A stretch of 64,000 bases of DNA, from assembly GCF_001279525.1 (NCBI RefSeq), contig NZ_LGDY01000147.1, positions 1 to 64,000 on the forward strand, in the 5' to 3' direction. The notes below the pieces were generated by a model. That model saw only the letters and a list, made by a program, of their open reading frames with translations. It searched no databases and was not told where the DNA came from. This document shows positions 1-8,137 of this stretch, piece by piece. Made by a program: the position numbers and the translations under genes. This DNA comes from Nocardia sp. NRRL S-836 (lineage in GTDB: Bacteria > Actinomycetota > Actinomycetes > Mycobacteriales > Pseudonocardiaceae). Each line of letters opens with the position of its first letter. Within the stretch, counting starts at the first letter, position 1.

Positions 1-350
1 GTGCGGTTGTGGCGGCGGTGGGGATCGGGGTGTGCGGGTCGGTTGTGCTGGTGGTGCCGCAGACGGTTCTGCAGCGGGTCGTGCCCAACGGGTTCCTGGG
101 GCGGATCGGGGCGGTTTTCTTTGCCGTGGAGGCGCTTTCGACGTTGGTCGGTGTGGTGGCGGGGACGCTGGTGGCGGAGGCCGTGTCCGTGCGGGGTGCG
201 GCGTTCGTTGCGGCCGGGGTCACGGCGGTCGGCGCGGTGGTGGGTGCGGTGGTGGTGCCGCGGGTTACGCTCGCGGGGAAGCGGTCAAACGATCAGGTAA
301 GCGATCAAACAAGCGATCGGTCACCTGGAGCGCGACGGCGAGTGGAGTGA
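1..350 (+). CDS. MFS transporter, C-terminal end (5' truncated by window edge)
   Basis: Only the last ~115 codons are present; the reading frame is open from base 3. The residues form two hydrophobic helices separated by a short basic loop, with VPQTVLQRVVPNGFLGRIGA before them. This is the pattern of the last part of MFS exporters of the transmembrane-secretion-effector (MFS_3) type, where a TLLQRxVPxxLLGR motif is common. The tail is hydrophilic and runs through an array of AAGCGATCA-type repeats at 279-322, so the final residues are shaped by a probable operator. Substrate unknown. The stop lies 12 bases before the next gene. Confidence 0.7.
   Translation, partial: AVVAAVGIGVCGSVVLVVPQTVLQRVVPNGFLGRIGAVFFAVEALSTLVGVVAGTLVAEAVSVRGAAFVAAGVTAVGAVVGAVVVPRVTLAGKRSNDQVSDQTSDRSPGARRRVE
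279..322. promoter_or_regulatory. Repeat operator cluster upstream of the DeoR/LacI-type regulator
   Basis: Three 12-base units read AAGCGGTCAAAC (279), AAGCGATCAAAC (299) and AAGCGATCGGTC (311), with a related AAACGATCAGGT at 288. They end about 40 bases before the regulator start at 363. Related units, including the inverse GTTTGACCGTTT, recur at 1378-1416 just before the importer operon. This suggests binding sites of the regulator for autoregulation. That the regulator binds here is inference. Confidence 0.55.
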
Positions 351-362
351 AGGGGCAGGGGC

Positions 363-1394
363 ATGCGTGAAGGCGGCGAAGTCCGCAGGCAGCGGATCCT
401 GGCTGTGGTCGCCTCGCGCGGCGCGGTGCGGGTGAGCGACCTGGCGAGCGAGTTGGACGTTTCGGTCGTCACCGTCCGGCGGGACGTCGAGGAGCTCGCG
501 CAGAGCGGGCGGCTGCGGCGGGGGCACGGGGTGGTGCGGCCGTTGGTGCCGGTGGAGCAGCCGGTGGTCAACAAGGCGGTCAACGGTGCCGTGGCGTTGG
601 TCGTGCCCGATCGGCACACGTACCTGTACGAGACGATGAACGGTGCCCGCAAGGTCCTCGAAGACGCGGGGATGCGGGTGGTGCTGCACATCGCGCCGCA
701 GGTCCGCGGTGCGGAACGGCCGATCGTCGAGCGGGCGTTGCAGGAGCCGGTGCAGGGGTTGCTGATCGCGCCGAGGTGGCGGACGCGGGAGGAGGAGCTC
801 GCCGACTCGTGGCTCGCGGAGACCGGAGTGCCGACCGTGCTGATGGAACGACGGCCGGGTGGGGCGCTCAGGGCGATGAGCTCGGTGTGCTCGGACCACT
901 GGTACGGCATGAAGCTCGCTGTCGAGCACCTCAAGAGCCTCGGGCACCGGCGGGTTCTGCTGGCGGCGCGGGACGACAGCCCGACGGCGCGGGCGTTGCG
1001 GAAAGCGTTTGCCGAGATTGCACGGGACGGGCTCGAGGACGTGGCCATCATGGGCAGCGACCCGGAGTCCGGGCTCGCCGGCGTGCTCAGGGCCAAGGGG
1101 TTCACGGCGGCGGTCCTGCACGGGGACGTGGACGCGTTGATCCTGGTGCAGCAGCTCACCGACGCCGGGATCGACGTGCCGGGCGGGTGTTCGGTGGTGG
1201 CGTACGACGACGTGGTCGCGGCGCTCGGGAGCATCCCGCTCACCGCTGTCGCGCCGCCGAAGACCGAGGTCGGCAAAGCGGCTGCGGAGATGCTGTTGCG
1301 CAAGCTCCGCAACGATGGCGGGCCGGCGGAACGGGTCGAGTTGCTGCCCGAGTTGAAGGTCCGGTCATCGACTGAGCGTTTGACCGTTTCTTGA
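363..1394 (+). CDS. DeoR-type HTH / LacI-type sugar-binding transcriptional regulator
   Basis: 343 residues. Residues ~5-58 are a DeoR-type winged helix: RRQRILAVVASRGAVRVSDL, then a recognition helix with SVVTVRRDVEEL. The rest (~75-340) is a periplasmic-binding-protein-like effector domain of the LacI/GntR kind, with SLGHRRVLLAA and GCSVVAYDDV motifs. This hybrid architecture is common in actinomycete sugar regulators. It sits directly upstream of a sugar ABC importer operon in the same direction, so it most likely represses that operon until the sugar is present. Repeats at 279-322 and 1378-1416 flank the gene and are candidate operators. The ligand is unknown. Confidence 0.88.
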   Translation: MREGGEVRRQRILAVVASRGAVRVSDLASELDVSVVTVRRDVEELAQSGRLRRGHGVVRPLVPVEQPVVNKAVNGAVALVVPDRHTYLYETMNGARKVLEDAGMRVVLHIAPQVRGAERPIVERALQEPVQGLLIAPRWRTREEELADSWLAETGVPTVLMERRPGGALRAMSSVCSDHWYGMKLAVEHLKSLGHRRVLLAARDDSPTARALRKAFAEIARDGLEDVAIMGSDPESGLAGVLRAKGFTAAVLHGDVDALILVQQLTDAGIDVPGGCSVVAYDDVVAALGSIPLTAVAPPKTEVGKAAAEMLLRKLRNDGGPAERVELLPELKVRSSTERLTVS

Positions 1395-1416
1395 CGCAAA
1401 AGCGATCAGGCGATCA
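1378..1416. promoter_or_regulatory. Repeat operator cluster before the sugar importer operon
   Basis: GTTTGACCGTTT (1378-1389) is the inverse of the AAGCGGTCAAAC unit found upstream of the regulator. It is followed by AAAGCGATCAGG and GCGATCAGG in direct orientation. The cluster overlaps the regulator stop codon (1392-1394) and ends at the start codon of the binding protein (1419), the place expected for a repressor site controlling the importer operon. Confidence 0.55.
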
Positions 1417-1418
1417 GG

Positions 1419-2726
1419 ATGCGTCGTATGCGCCTGAGTCGTCGCACGCTCCTCGCGGCGGGCCTCACGGCACCACTGGCGGCCTGTTCCACTCCGCAGC
1501 GCCGCGGTGCCGGAGGCCCGGTAGAGATCACGTTCTGGTCGGCACTGCGCGGTAGTCAGCAGGTCGTCGACGCGTTCAACTCCTCGCAGAACCGCATCAG
1601 GGTGGTCTTCCAGCAGATCCCCTCCGGCGGTCAGGGCGGCTACGCGAAGCTCAGCAACGCCGCCCGCGCGGGCAACGCACCGGATGTCGCGACCATCGAG
1701 TACCCGCAGGTTCCCGGCTACGCCATCGACGGCGTGGCCAGGGACATCACCGACCTCGTCACCGACCGCGTCAGGCAGAAGCTGCTGCCCCAGGCGCTCA
1801 AGCTCACGACGTTCGACGACCGGATCTTCAGCGTCCCCCTCGACGTCGAGCCGATGGTCCTGCACTACCGCGCCGACCTGTTCGCGGAAAGCGGTTTCCA
1901 GGTTCCGCGGGACTGGGACGAGTACGCCGGCCTCGCCCGGCAGGTCAGGACCAGGTTCCCGAACCGGCGGCTCGGGCTGTTCCCCACCGACGGCGGCACG
2001 CAGTTCGCCTGCTTCGCCTGGCAGGCCGGCGGGAGGTGGTTCGACACCGGCAACGGCACCTGGCGGGTCTCCCTCGCCGACGGCCCGACGCGCGAGGTCG
2101 CCGGCTACTGGCAGCGGCTGATCGACGAGGACCTGGTCTTCCGCAACGCCGCCGACAGCAAGCAGCACGACGCCCAGATCGGGCAGGACCTCGTCCTCAC
2201 CCGGCTCAGCGGCGCGTGGGACGCGGGCGCCCAGATGCGGGCCCGCCCCGGCCAGAAGGGCAAGTGGCGCATCGCCCCCATGCCGGTCTGGGACCAGCCG
2301 CACGTCGGCACCCACGGCGGCTCCACGTTCGCGGTCACCAGGGACTCGCGGCAACCCGAGGCCGCCATGGAGTTCATCGAGTGGCAGACCACCCACCCCG
2401 ACGCGCTCACCGCCCGCCTCAAGAGCGGCACCAGCAGCCAGTACCCGGCCGCACCCGGCCTGGTCGAGACCGGTGCCAAGGCGTTCCCGCGCGAGTACTA
2501 CGGCGGCCAGGACATCTACCGGCTCTTCCAGCAGGAGGCCGACAAGATCCTCGACGGCTGGGTGTGGGGACCGCGGATGACCGCCACCCAGAAGGTCATG
2601 CAGGACGGCTTCGCGAAGGCCGGTGCGGGCGAGGGCACCCTGATCGACGCGGTCAGGGCCGCCCAGAGCGGCACCATGCCCGACCTCAAGGCCCTCGGAC
2701 TGTCCACAGAGGAGGTCGAGCGGTGA
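1419..2726 (+). CDS. Sugar ABC transporter substrate-binding lipoprotein (family 1)
   Basis: 435 residues. The N-terminus combines a twin-arginine motif (SRRTLLAAG) with a lipobox (PLAAC, Cys ~26), so this is probably a Tat-exported lipoprotein, as is usual for actinomycete sugar-binding proteins. The mature part starts with VEITFWSALRGSQQVVDAFN, typical of family 1 extracellular solute-binding proteins (MalE/UgpB type). It would deliver an oligosaccharide or glycoside to the two permeases that follow. ATG 1419 is used; ATG 1428 is possible and still keeps the Tat motif. No ATPase gene is present in the operon, so a shared MsiK-type ATPase encoded elsewhere is likely. Confidence 0.92.
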   Translation: MRRMRLSRRTLLAAGLTAPLAACSTPQRRGAGGPVEITFWSALRGSQQVVDAFNSSQNRIRVVFQQIPSGGQGGYAKLSNAARAGNAPDVATIEYPQVPGYAIDGVARDITDLVTDRVRQKLLPQALKLTTFDDRIFSVPLDVEPMVLHYRADLFAESGFQVPRDWDEYAGLARQVRTRFPNRRLGLFPTDGGTQFACFAWQAGGRWFDTGNGTWRVSLADGPTREVAGYWQRLIDEDLVFRNAADSKQHDAQIGQDLVLTRLSGAWDAGAQMRARPGQKGKWRIAPMPVWDQPHVGTHGGSTFAVTRDSRQPEAAMEFIEWQTTHPDALTARLKSGTSSQYPAAPGLVETGAKAFPREYYGGQDIYRLFQQEADKILDGWVWGPRMTATQKVMQDGFAKAGAGEGTLIDAVRAAQSGTMPDLKALGLSTEEVER

Positions 2727-3598
2727 AGAGCAAATTGGCGTGCGCGACGCTCATGGCACCGTTCTTCCTGTTGCTGGTCATCGTCTTCCTCGTCCCGACC
2801 GGCACCGCGATCTGGCTCAGCTTCTTCGCCCAGGACCAGCCCGGCCTCGGCTTCGGCCCGGAGAGCACCGTGTTCGTCGGCCTGCGCAGCTACGCCGCGG
2901 TGCTGAGCGACCCCACGTTCCGGGGCGGCCTGGTCACCGTCGTCCTGTACTGCCTGATCTACCTCCCGGTCATGGTCGCCGGCGCGCTGACCCTCGCGCT
3001 GCTGCTCGACTCCGGCGTCGCGAAGCTGCGCGGCTGGGCGCAGATGAGCCTCTACCTGCCGCACGCGGTCCCCGGCATCATCGCCGCCCTGATCTGGCTC
3101 TACCTCTACACCCCCGGCCTCAGCCCGATCATCGACCTGTTCGCCCAGGCCGACGTCCGGATCGATTTCCTGGGCATCCACACGGTGCTGCCGTCGATCG
3201 TGAACATCGCGCTGTGGTCGAACCTCGGCTACAACATGGTGATCTTCTACGCCGCACTCCAAGCGGTGCCGCGGGAAGTGCTCGAAGCTTCGGTCGTCGA
3301 CGGCGCCGGGCCGGTCAAGCAGGCGATCCGGATCAAGACCCCGCTGGTCAAGGCCGCGATCGTGACCGTCTCGATGTTCACGCTCATCTGGGCGTTGCAG
3401 CTGTTCACCGAACCGGTGCTGCTCAGCCAGTCCACCCCGATGATCAGCGCCCGGTTCTCGCCCAGCATGTACATCTACGACGCCGCCTTCACCCGCAACA
3501 ACTACGGCCTCGCCGCGGCCGCGTCCGTGATCCTGCTGGCCTTCACGGTCGCGCTGTCCTACGGCGTCACCCGCTGGACGAACAGGAAGGCCGCCTGA
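2723..3598 (+). CDS. Sugar ABC transporter permease, MalF/UgpA type
   Basis: 291 residues, from a GTG that overlaps the binding-protein stop (GTGA), which implies translational coupling. The N-terminal helix (MAPFFLLLVIVFLVPTGTAI) and about five further membrane spans match BPD-type inner-membrane permeases. The ATPase-contact EAA loop is visible as EVLEASVVDGAGPVKQAIRI. It pairs with the next gene to form the transmembrane channel of a CUT1-family carbohydrate importer. Substrate not determinable from the sequence; the DUF2264 neighbour hints at a modified or acidic oligosaccharide. Confidence 0.92.
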   Translation: MKSKLACATLMAPFFLLLVIVFLVPTGTAIWLSFFAQDQPGLGFGPESTVFVGLRSYAAVLSDPTFRGGLVTVVLYCLIYLPVMVAGALTLALLLDSGVAKLRGWAQMSLYLPHAVPGIIAALIWLYLYTPGLSPIIDLFAQADVRIDFLGIHTVLPSIVNIALWSNLGYNMVIFYAALQAVPREVLEASVVDGAGPVKQAIRIKTPLVKAAIVTVSMFTLIWALQLFTEPVLLSQSTPMISARFSPSMYIYDAAFTRNNYGLAAAASVILLAFTVALSYGVTRWTNRKAA

Positions 3599-4431
3599 TG
3601 ACCCTCCTCGGCCGCGCCACGGTCAACGTCGTCGTCGGCGTCTCGGTCCTCTACACCCTGCTGCCGGTGCTGTGGCTGGTCCTCGCCTCCACGAAGAACG
3701 TCGACGCGCTGTTCCAGAGCGACCTGCTCTCGCTCAAGGACTTCTCCTTCGCCGACAACGTCAAAGAGCTCTTCGCGATGGACAAGGGCCTCTACGGCCG
3801 CTGGTACCTCAACAGCGTCCTGTACGCGGTGCTCGGCGCGGCGGTCAGCGCGTTCGTCTCCACCGCCGCCGGCTACGCGTTCGACAAGTACGCCTTCCGG
3901 CACAGGGAGAAGCTCTTCGGCCTGGTCCTCGCCGCCGTCATGGTCCCGCAGACCGTGCTCGCGCTGCCGCTGTACCTGATGGCGTCCGAGGCCGGGCTGG
4001 TCAACACGTTCTGGGCGGTGTTCATCCCGGTGCTGTTCAACCCCTTCGGCGTCTACCTCGGCCGCATCTTCAGCCAGGGCTACGTCCCCGACGAGGTGCT
4101 GGAGGCCGCCCGCATCGACGGCGCCGGTGACCTCGGCACCTACTTCAAGGTCGCGCTGCGCATGCTCGGCCCCGGTGCCGTCACGATCTTCCTGTTCCAG
4201 CTCACCGCGATCTGGAACAACTTCTTCCTGCCCATGGTCATGCTGTCCGACCAGAAGCTCTACCCGGTCAGCCTCGGCCTCTACCAGTGGAACAGCTCCG
4301 CCACCGTCAGCCCCGAGTACTACCCGGTGGTGATCATGGGGTCACTGCTCGCCGTGCTGCCGCTGATCGTCGCGTTCCTGCTGCTGCAACGGTTCTGGCG
4401 CGCCGGCCTGACCGCAGGAGCCGTCAAGTGA
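3598..4431 (+). CDS. Sugar ABC transporter permease, MalG/UgpE type
   Basis: 277 residues; the ATG overlaps the previous stop codon (TGATG). It has six predicted hydrophobic segments and the EAA loop DEVLEAARIDGAGDLGTYFK that contacts the ATPase. It starts with a membrane helix and a LPVLWLVLASTK segment as is usual for the second permease of CUT1 importers. It is the partner of the preceding permease. The next gene overlaps its stop by four bases, so all genes from 1419 to 7090 look like one transcript. Confidence 0.92.
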   Translation: MTLLGRATVNVVVGVSVLYTLLPVLWLVLASTKNVDALFQSDLLSLKDFSFADNVKELFAMDKGLYGRWYLNSVLYAVLGAAVSAFVSTAAGYAFDKYAFRHREKLFGLVLAAVMVPQTVLALPLYLMASEAGLVNTFWAVFIPVLFNPFGVYLGRIFSQGYVPDEVLEAARIDGAGDLGTYFKVALRMLGPGAVTIFLFQLTAIWNNFFLPMVMLSDQKLYPVSLGLYQWNSSATVSPEYYPVVIMGSLLAVLPLIVAFLLLQRFWRAGLTAGAVK

Positions 4432-5378
4432 GGGCCGCGGGCGCGATGTCGCGGGAAGCCGAGAACGCCGTCCTCGCGCCCGTGCTGCACCAGCTCACCG
4501 CCCTCTGCGACTTCGGCCCGGTCGTCCAGGACCTCGCCGACCTCCCGGACGTCGACCTGCTCGTCACCGGCTGGGGCTGCCCGCCGATCACCGAGGAGGC
4601 GTTGCGGCGCCTGCCCGGACTCAAGGCGATCGTGCACACGGCCGGATCCGTCAAGGGCTTCGTCACGGATGCCTGCTGGGAACGCGGCATCGCCGTCTCC
4701 AGCGCCGCACGGGCCAACGCCGTCCCGGTCGCCGAGTACACCGTCGCGATGATCCTGCTCACCGGCAAACGCGTGCTCGAACGGGCCCGCGACTACCGCG
4801 CGACCAGGCGGATGGAGCTCTACGACGTCCCGGACACCGTCGGCAACTTCGGCACCACCGTCGGCATCCTGTCCGCGTCCACGATCGGCCGCCGGGTCGT
4901 CGAGTTGCTGCGGCCCCACGACCTCCACGTCCTCGTGCACGACCCGTTCGTGACCGAAGTGGACGGTGCGGAACCGGTCTCGCTCACCGACCTGTTCCGG
5001 CGCAGCGACGTCGTCAGCGTGCACACCCCGTTGCTGCCCGAGACCACGGGCCTCGTGAGCCGCGAGCTGCTCGGGCTCCTGCGCGACGACGCCGTCCTGA
5101 TCAACACCGCGAGAGGCGCGGTGGTCGACCAGGACGCCCTCGCCGAGGAGGCGGGACGCATCCGCGCGGTGCTCGACGTGACCGACCCGGAGGTCCTGCC
5201 ACCGGACCACCCGCTGTGGCGCAACGACAACGTGCTCATCACCCCGCACCTCGCCGGGTCGCAGGGCAACGAGTGGCACCGGCTCGCCCGGCACGCCGTC
5301 GCCGAGGTCCGCAGATGGGCCAACGGTGAACCGTTCGACACCCCGGTACCAGCGGAACGACGGGAGCGCATCGCGTGA
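4428..5378 (+). CDS. D-isomer-specific 2-hydroxyacid dehydrogenase family protein
   Basis: 316 residues from GTG 4428, which overlaps the permease stop (ATG 4446 is an alternative). It has the two-part fold of NAD-dependent D-2-hydroxyacid dehydrogenases: a split catalytic domain and a central NAD-binding domain. Visible signatures are VHTPLLPETTGLVSRELLGL, the INTARGAVVDQDAL signature, and the catalytic His region ITPHLAGSQGNEWHRL near the C-terminus. The GxGxxG loop is atypical (GILSASTIGRRV instead of GLGxIG), which makes the cofactor preference uncertain. In this operon it probably oxidises or reduces an intermediate of the imported sugar. Confidence 0.85.
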   Translation: MRAAGAMSREAENAVLAPVLHQLTALCDFGPVVQDLADLPDVDLLVTGWGCPPITEEALRRLPGLKAIVHTAGSVKGFVTDACWERGIAVSSAARANAVPVAEYTVAMILLTGKRVLERARDYRATRRMELYDVPDTVGNFGTTVGILSASTIGRRVVELLRPHDLHVLVHDPFVTEVDGAEPVSLTDLFRRSDVVSVHTPLLPETTGLVSRELLGLLRDDAVLINTARGAVVDQDALAEEAGRIRAVLDVTDPEVLPPDHPLWRNDNVLITPHLAGSQGNEWHRLARHAVAEVRRWANGEPFDTPVPAERRERIA

Positions 5379-7090
5379 GCCTCACCCGCGAGCAATGGGT
5401 CAAGGTCGCCGACGACCTGCTGGCCGCCGCCTGGCGGCACGCGTCACCCGACCAGGCCTTCCTCGACCTGCCCGGCCGCCCGTCACGCAGCGGCGTGCGG
5501 TCCGATGGCCTGGAGGGCTACGCGCGGACGTTCCTCGCCGCCGCCTTCCGCACCGCTCACGGTGAGGACCCGCACAACCTGCTGGAACGCTATGCCGCCG
5601 GGCTCGTCGCCGGGACTGCGGGGCAGTGGCCCGCGATCACCGACGTCAGCCAGCCCATGGTCGAGTCGGCGTCGGTCGCACTCGGCCTGCGGCTCACCAA
5701 ACCGTGGCTGTGGAACAAGCTCACCGAAGCCCAGCAGGACCGCGCGGAAGCCTGGCTCAGGGAGGCGCTGCGGCACGTTCCCGCCGCCAACAACTGGTAC
5801 TTCTTCCCCTACACGGTCGCGGCGTTCCTCGAAGCCGCGGGCAGGGGAGACGCCGAGACCCGCCGGGCCAGGCAACGCGCGGTGGAACTGCTCCGGGGCT
5901 GGTACGTCGGTGACGGCTGGTACTCCGACGGCGACGGCCGCGCGTTCGACCACTACAACGGCTGGGCACTGCACCTCTACCCGGCCCTGGACGCGCTCCT
6001 CGACGGGAAACCGGTCACCACCCACCTCGCGGAGCACCTGACGAGCTTCTCCCTGCTGTTCGGCGCCGACGGCGCACCGGTCTACTTCGGACGGTCACTG
6101 ACCTACCGCTTCGCCGCCGCCTCGGCGATCGCACTCGGCGCGGTCACCGGCGAGACGCCGCTGAGCCCCGGCCGGTCCCGGCACCTGATCGGCACCACCC
6201 TGCGCTACTTCCTCGACCGCGGCGCCCTGACCGGCGGCCTGCTCAGCCTCGGCTGGCACGGCCCGCACGAGGCCACGCTGCAGGACTACTCCGGCCCCGC
6301 CTCCCCGTACTGGGCCAGCAAGGCGTTCGTCTGCCTGCTCGCCGGACCTGACCATCCACTGTGGACCGCACCCGACGAACCCACCGACATCGGGAACCAC
6401 ACACTGGCACTGAACGGGCCGGGTCTCCTCATCCAGCGCCACAACGGCGTGACCAGGCTGCACAACCACGGCAGCGACCACGTCCGCCCGTTCGAGGGCG
6501 AGCACGCGACCGACGACGACCCGCTCTACAGCCGCTTCGCCTACTCCACCACGACCGGCCCGACCGCGCGGAAGAACGTCGCCGACAACCACATCAGCCT
6601 CGTCGTCAACGGCGACCGCAGCGTCCGCCGCCGCATCCACCCGCTCGGCGCGCGGGACAACTGGGCCGCCTCGTGGCACCGGCCGGTGTTCGACGCGCAC
6701 CAGCCGATGGTCCCCGGCCTGCGGATCGAGAGCGTGACCGCCGTCTGGGACGACCAGGAGCTGCGCATCCACCGCGTGATCGGCGCACCGCCCGGCACCC
6801 GCGCCGAGCTCACCGGCTGGGCCACCGACCTGCCGTCCGCGCTCGTCCCGGTCGCGGGCTGGACCGGCAGCCGCCGGGACCGGGCGCCCCAGGGCACCGC
6901 CTTCACCACCAGCCCGGACGTGCCGACGCTGACCGCCGACGTGGAGGGCACCGTCACGCTCGTGGCCGTCGCCGTCCTGGGCGGCACGGTCGCCCAGGCC
7001 GACTGGGAGGCCAGGGCAGCCGAGATCCTCCGCCAGACCCTCGACGCCGGTGGTCAGCTCGGCACCGACGGCACCCGTGGTTCGTCGTAG
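5375..7090 (+). CDS. DUF2264 domain protein, probable (alpha/alpha)-barrel carbohydrate-active enzyme
   Basis: 571 residues from GTG 5375, overlapping the preceding stop by four bases. There is no signal peptide, so the protein acts in the cytoplasm on imported material. The N-terminal ~370 residues match DUF2264: LPGRPSRSGVRSDGLEGYAR, NNWYFFPYTVAAFLEAAGRG and a YSDGDGRAFDHYNGWALH stretch rich in Asp, His and aromatic residues, as in glycoside hydrolase or lyase barrels. The C-terminal ~200 residues are beta-rich. The family has no agreed activity. Its place at the end of a sugar importer operon suggests that it cleaves the imported glycoside. Its last 37 bases overlap the convergent methyltransferase gene. 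Confidence 0.82.
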   Translation: MSLTREQWVKVADDLLAAAWRHASPDQAFLDLPGRPSRSGVRSDGLEGYARTFLAAAFRTAHGEDPHNLLERYAAGLVAGTAGQWPAITDVSQPMVESASVALGLRLTKPWLWNKLTEAQQDRAEAWLREALRHVPAANNWYFFPYTVAAFLEAAGRGDAETRRARQRAVELLRGWYVGDGWYSDGDGRAFDHYNGWALHLYPALDALLDGKPVTTHLAEHLTSFSLLFGADGAPVYFGRSLTYRFAAASAIALGAVTGETPLSPGRSRHLIGTTLRYFLDRGALTGGLLSLGWHGPHEATLQDYSGPASPYWASKAFVCLLAGPDHPLWTAPDEPTDIGNHTLALNGPGLLIQRHNGVTRLHNHGSDHVRPFEGEHATDDDPLYSRFAYSTTTGPTARKNVADNHISLVVNGDRSVRRRIHPLGARDNWAASWHRPVFDAHQPMVPGLRIESVTAVWDDQELRIHRVIGAPPGTRAELTGWATDLPSALVPVAGWTGSRRDRAPQGTAFTTSPDVPTLTADVEGTVTLVAVAVLGGTVAQADWEARAAEILRQTLDAGGQLGTDGTRGSS

Positions 7091-7461
7091 AACGACAGCA
7101 CGCGGGCACCGGGCGCGAGCCACGGCCGCACCAGCGCGTGCGCACGGTCAGGTTCGCGGTGGAAGAGCCCGACCCTGACCGCGAACACCAGGTCGAACCG
7201 GCGGTCGCCCAGGCACATGTCCTCCAGCGAGGCGATCAGGAACTCCGCCTTGCCGGACGCGACGAACCGCGCGTTGCGGCGGGTGGCGGCCTCGACCATC
7301 TTCACCGACCGGTCGACGGCCGTGAGCGTGCCCGTGGACAGCAGCTCGCACACCATCCCGGCGGCCACGCCCTGGCCGCAGCCGATCTCCAGCACCCGGT
7401 CGCAGGGCCGGATCGCGAGGTGGCCGACCACACCGCGCAGACGCTCGCTCATGGTCCACAT
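7054..7461 (-). CDS. Class I SAM-dependent methyltransferase
   Basis: 135 residues. Motif I is clear (DRVLEIGCGQGVAAG), followed by an acidic post-I residue in LTAVDRSVKMVEAA and motif II-like FDLVFAVRVGLFH. The protein is short for the family and stops soon after the core fold (ARVLSFYDEPR), so a substrate-binding lid is minimal. Substrate unknown. It lies 43 bases after the VOC-family gene on the same strand and overlaps the DUF2264 gene tail-to-tail. Confidence 0.8.
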   Translation of the reverse strand: MWTMSERLRGVVGHLAIRPCDRVLEIGCGQGVAAGMVCELLSTGTLTAVDRSVKMVEAATRRNARFVASGKAEFLIASLEDMCLGDRRFDLVFAVRVGLFHREPDRAHALVRPWLAPGARVLSFYDEPRVPSVPS

Positions 7462-7504
7462 GATGCGTCAGCACGGCGGACGCGGCCACCAGCGCGGCGC
7501 GACG

Positions 7505-7912
7505 TCAGCCCTGGCCGACGAGGTTGACCAGCCACCGGACGCCGAACCGGTCGGTGAGGTCGCCGTACTCGTCGCCCCACATCTGCTTCTCCAGCGGCGT
7601 CCCGACCTTGCCGCCCTCGGCGAGCTTCGTGAAGTACTCCCTGAGCACCTCGTCGTCGCCGGACAACGACACCGTGATGGTGTCGCCGGGGTGGTAGCCC
7701 ATCCCGGGCGGCGTGTCGGAGGCCATGATCGTGTAGCCGGCGTCGGTCTCCAGCTGGGCGTGCATGATCTGCTCCGCCTGCGGCGTGTCCTGCAGGCCGA
7801 ACTCGCCGAAGGTGTTCATCCTCAGCTCGCCGCCGAAGACCGAGTGGTAGAACTCCATCGCCTCACGGGCGGAGCCGTCGAAGCGCAGGTACGGGTTCAG
7901 ACGAGTGGCCAC
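7505..7912 (-). CDS. VOC-family protein, PhnB-like
   Basis: 135 residues from a GTG at 7912 preceded by a good ribosome-binding site (GAAGGAG); the frame is open further upstream but that part looks non-coding. The protein opens with RLNPYLRFDGSAREAMEFYH, the signature of PhnB/3-demethylubiquinone-methyltransferase-like VOC domains, and has the usual SDTPPGMGY and GDTITVSL segments. Members are often annotated as glyoxalase-like but mostly have no known reaction. Probably co-transcribed with the downstream methyltransferase. Confidence 0.85.
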   Translation of the reverse strand: MATRLNPYLRFDGSAREAMEFYHSVFGGELRMNTFGEFGLQDTPQAEQIMHAQLETDAGYTIMASDTPPGMGYHPGDTITVSLSGDDEVLREYFTKLAEGGKVGTPLEKQMWGDEYGDLTDRFGVRWLVNLVGQG

Positions 7913-7967
7913 CGGGATCACTCCTTCGTCGAAGACAGGCGAGAATCCTCGCAAAGCCTTGCCGCGC

Positions 7968-8137
7968 CTACAACTTGAACCTGTTCCGTGACACCGGGGT
8001 CACCCTGAGCGACCTCGTCCGTCCACCTGGGATCTCTGTCGCGAGGCCGACGACCTCCGCGGCTTCGAGGACGGCCGGTGTGAGCCACCGCTGGTCGCGA
8101 TGGCCAGGCCCTCCAACGCTCAGCCCGGTCGTCGAGG
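7968..8137 (-). other. Gap with possible decayed 3' end of the MalT-like gene
   Basis: After the stop at 8138 a different minus-strand frame stays open to a TAG at 7968 and encodes ~50 residues with coding-like codon use (RWLTPAVLEAAEVVGLATEI). This could be the frameshifted end of the preceding protein or coincidence. The promoter of the VOC gene must lie in the same gap. Confidence 0.3.
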
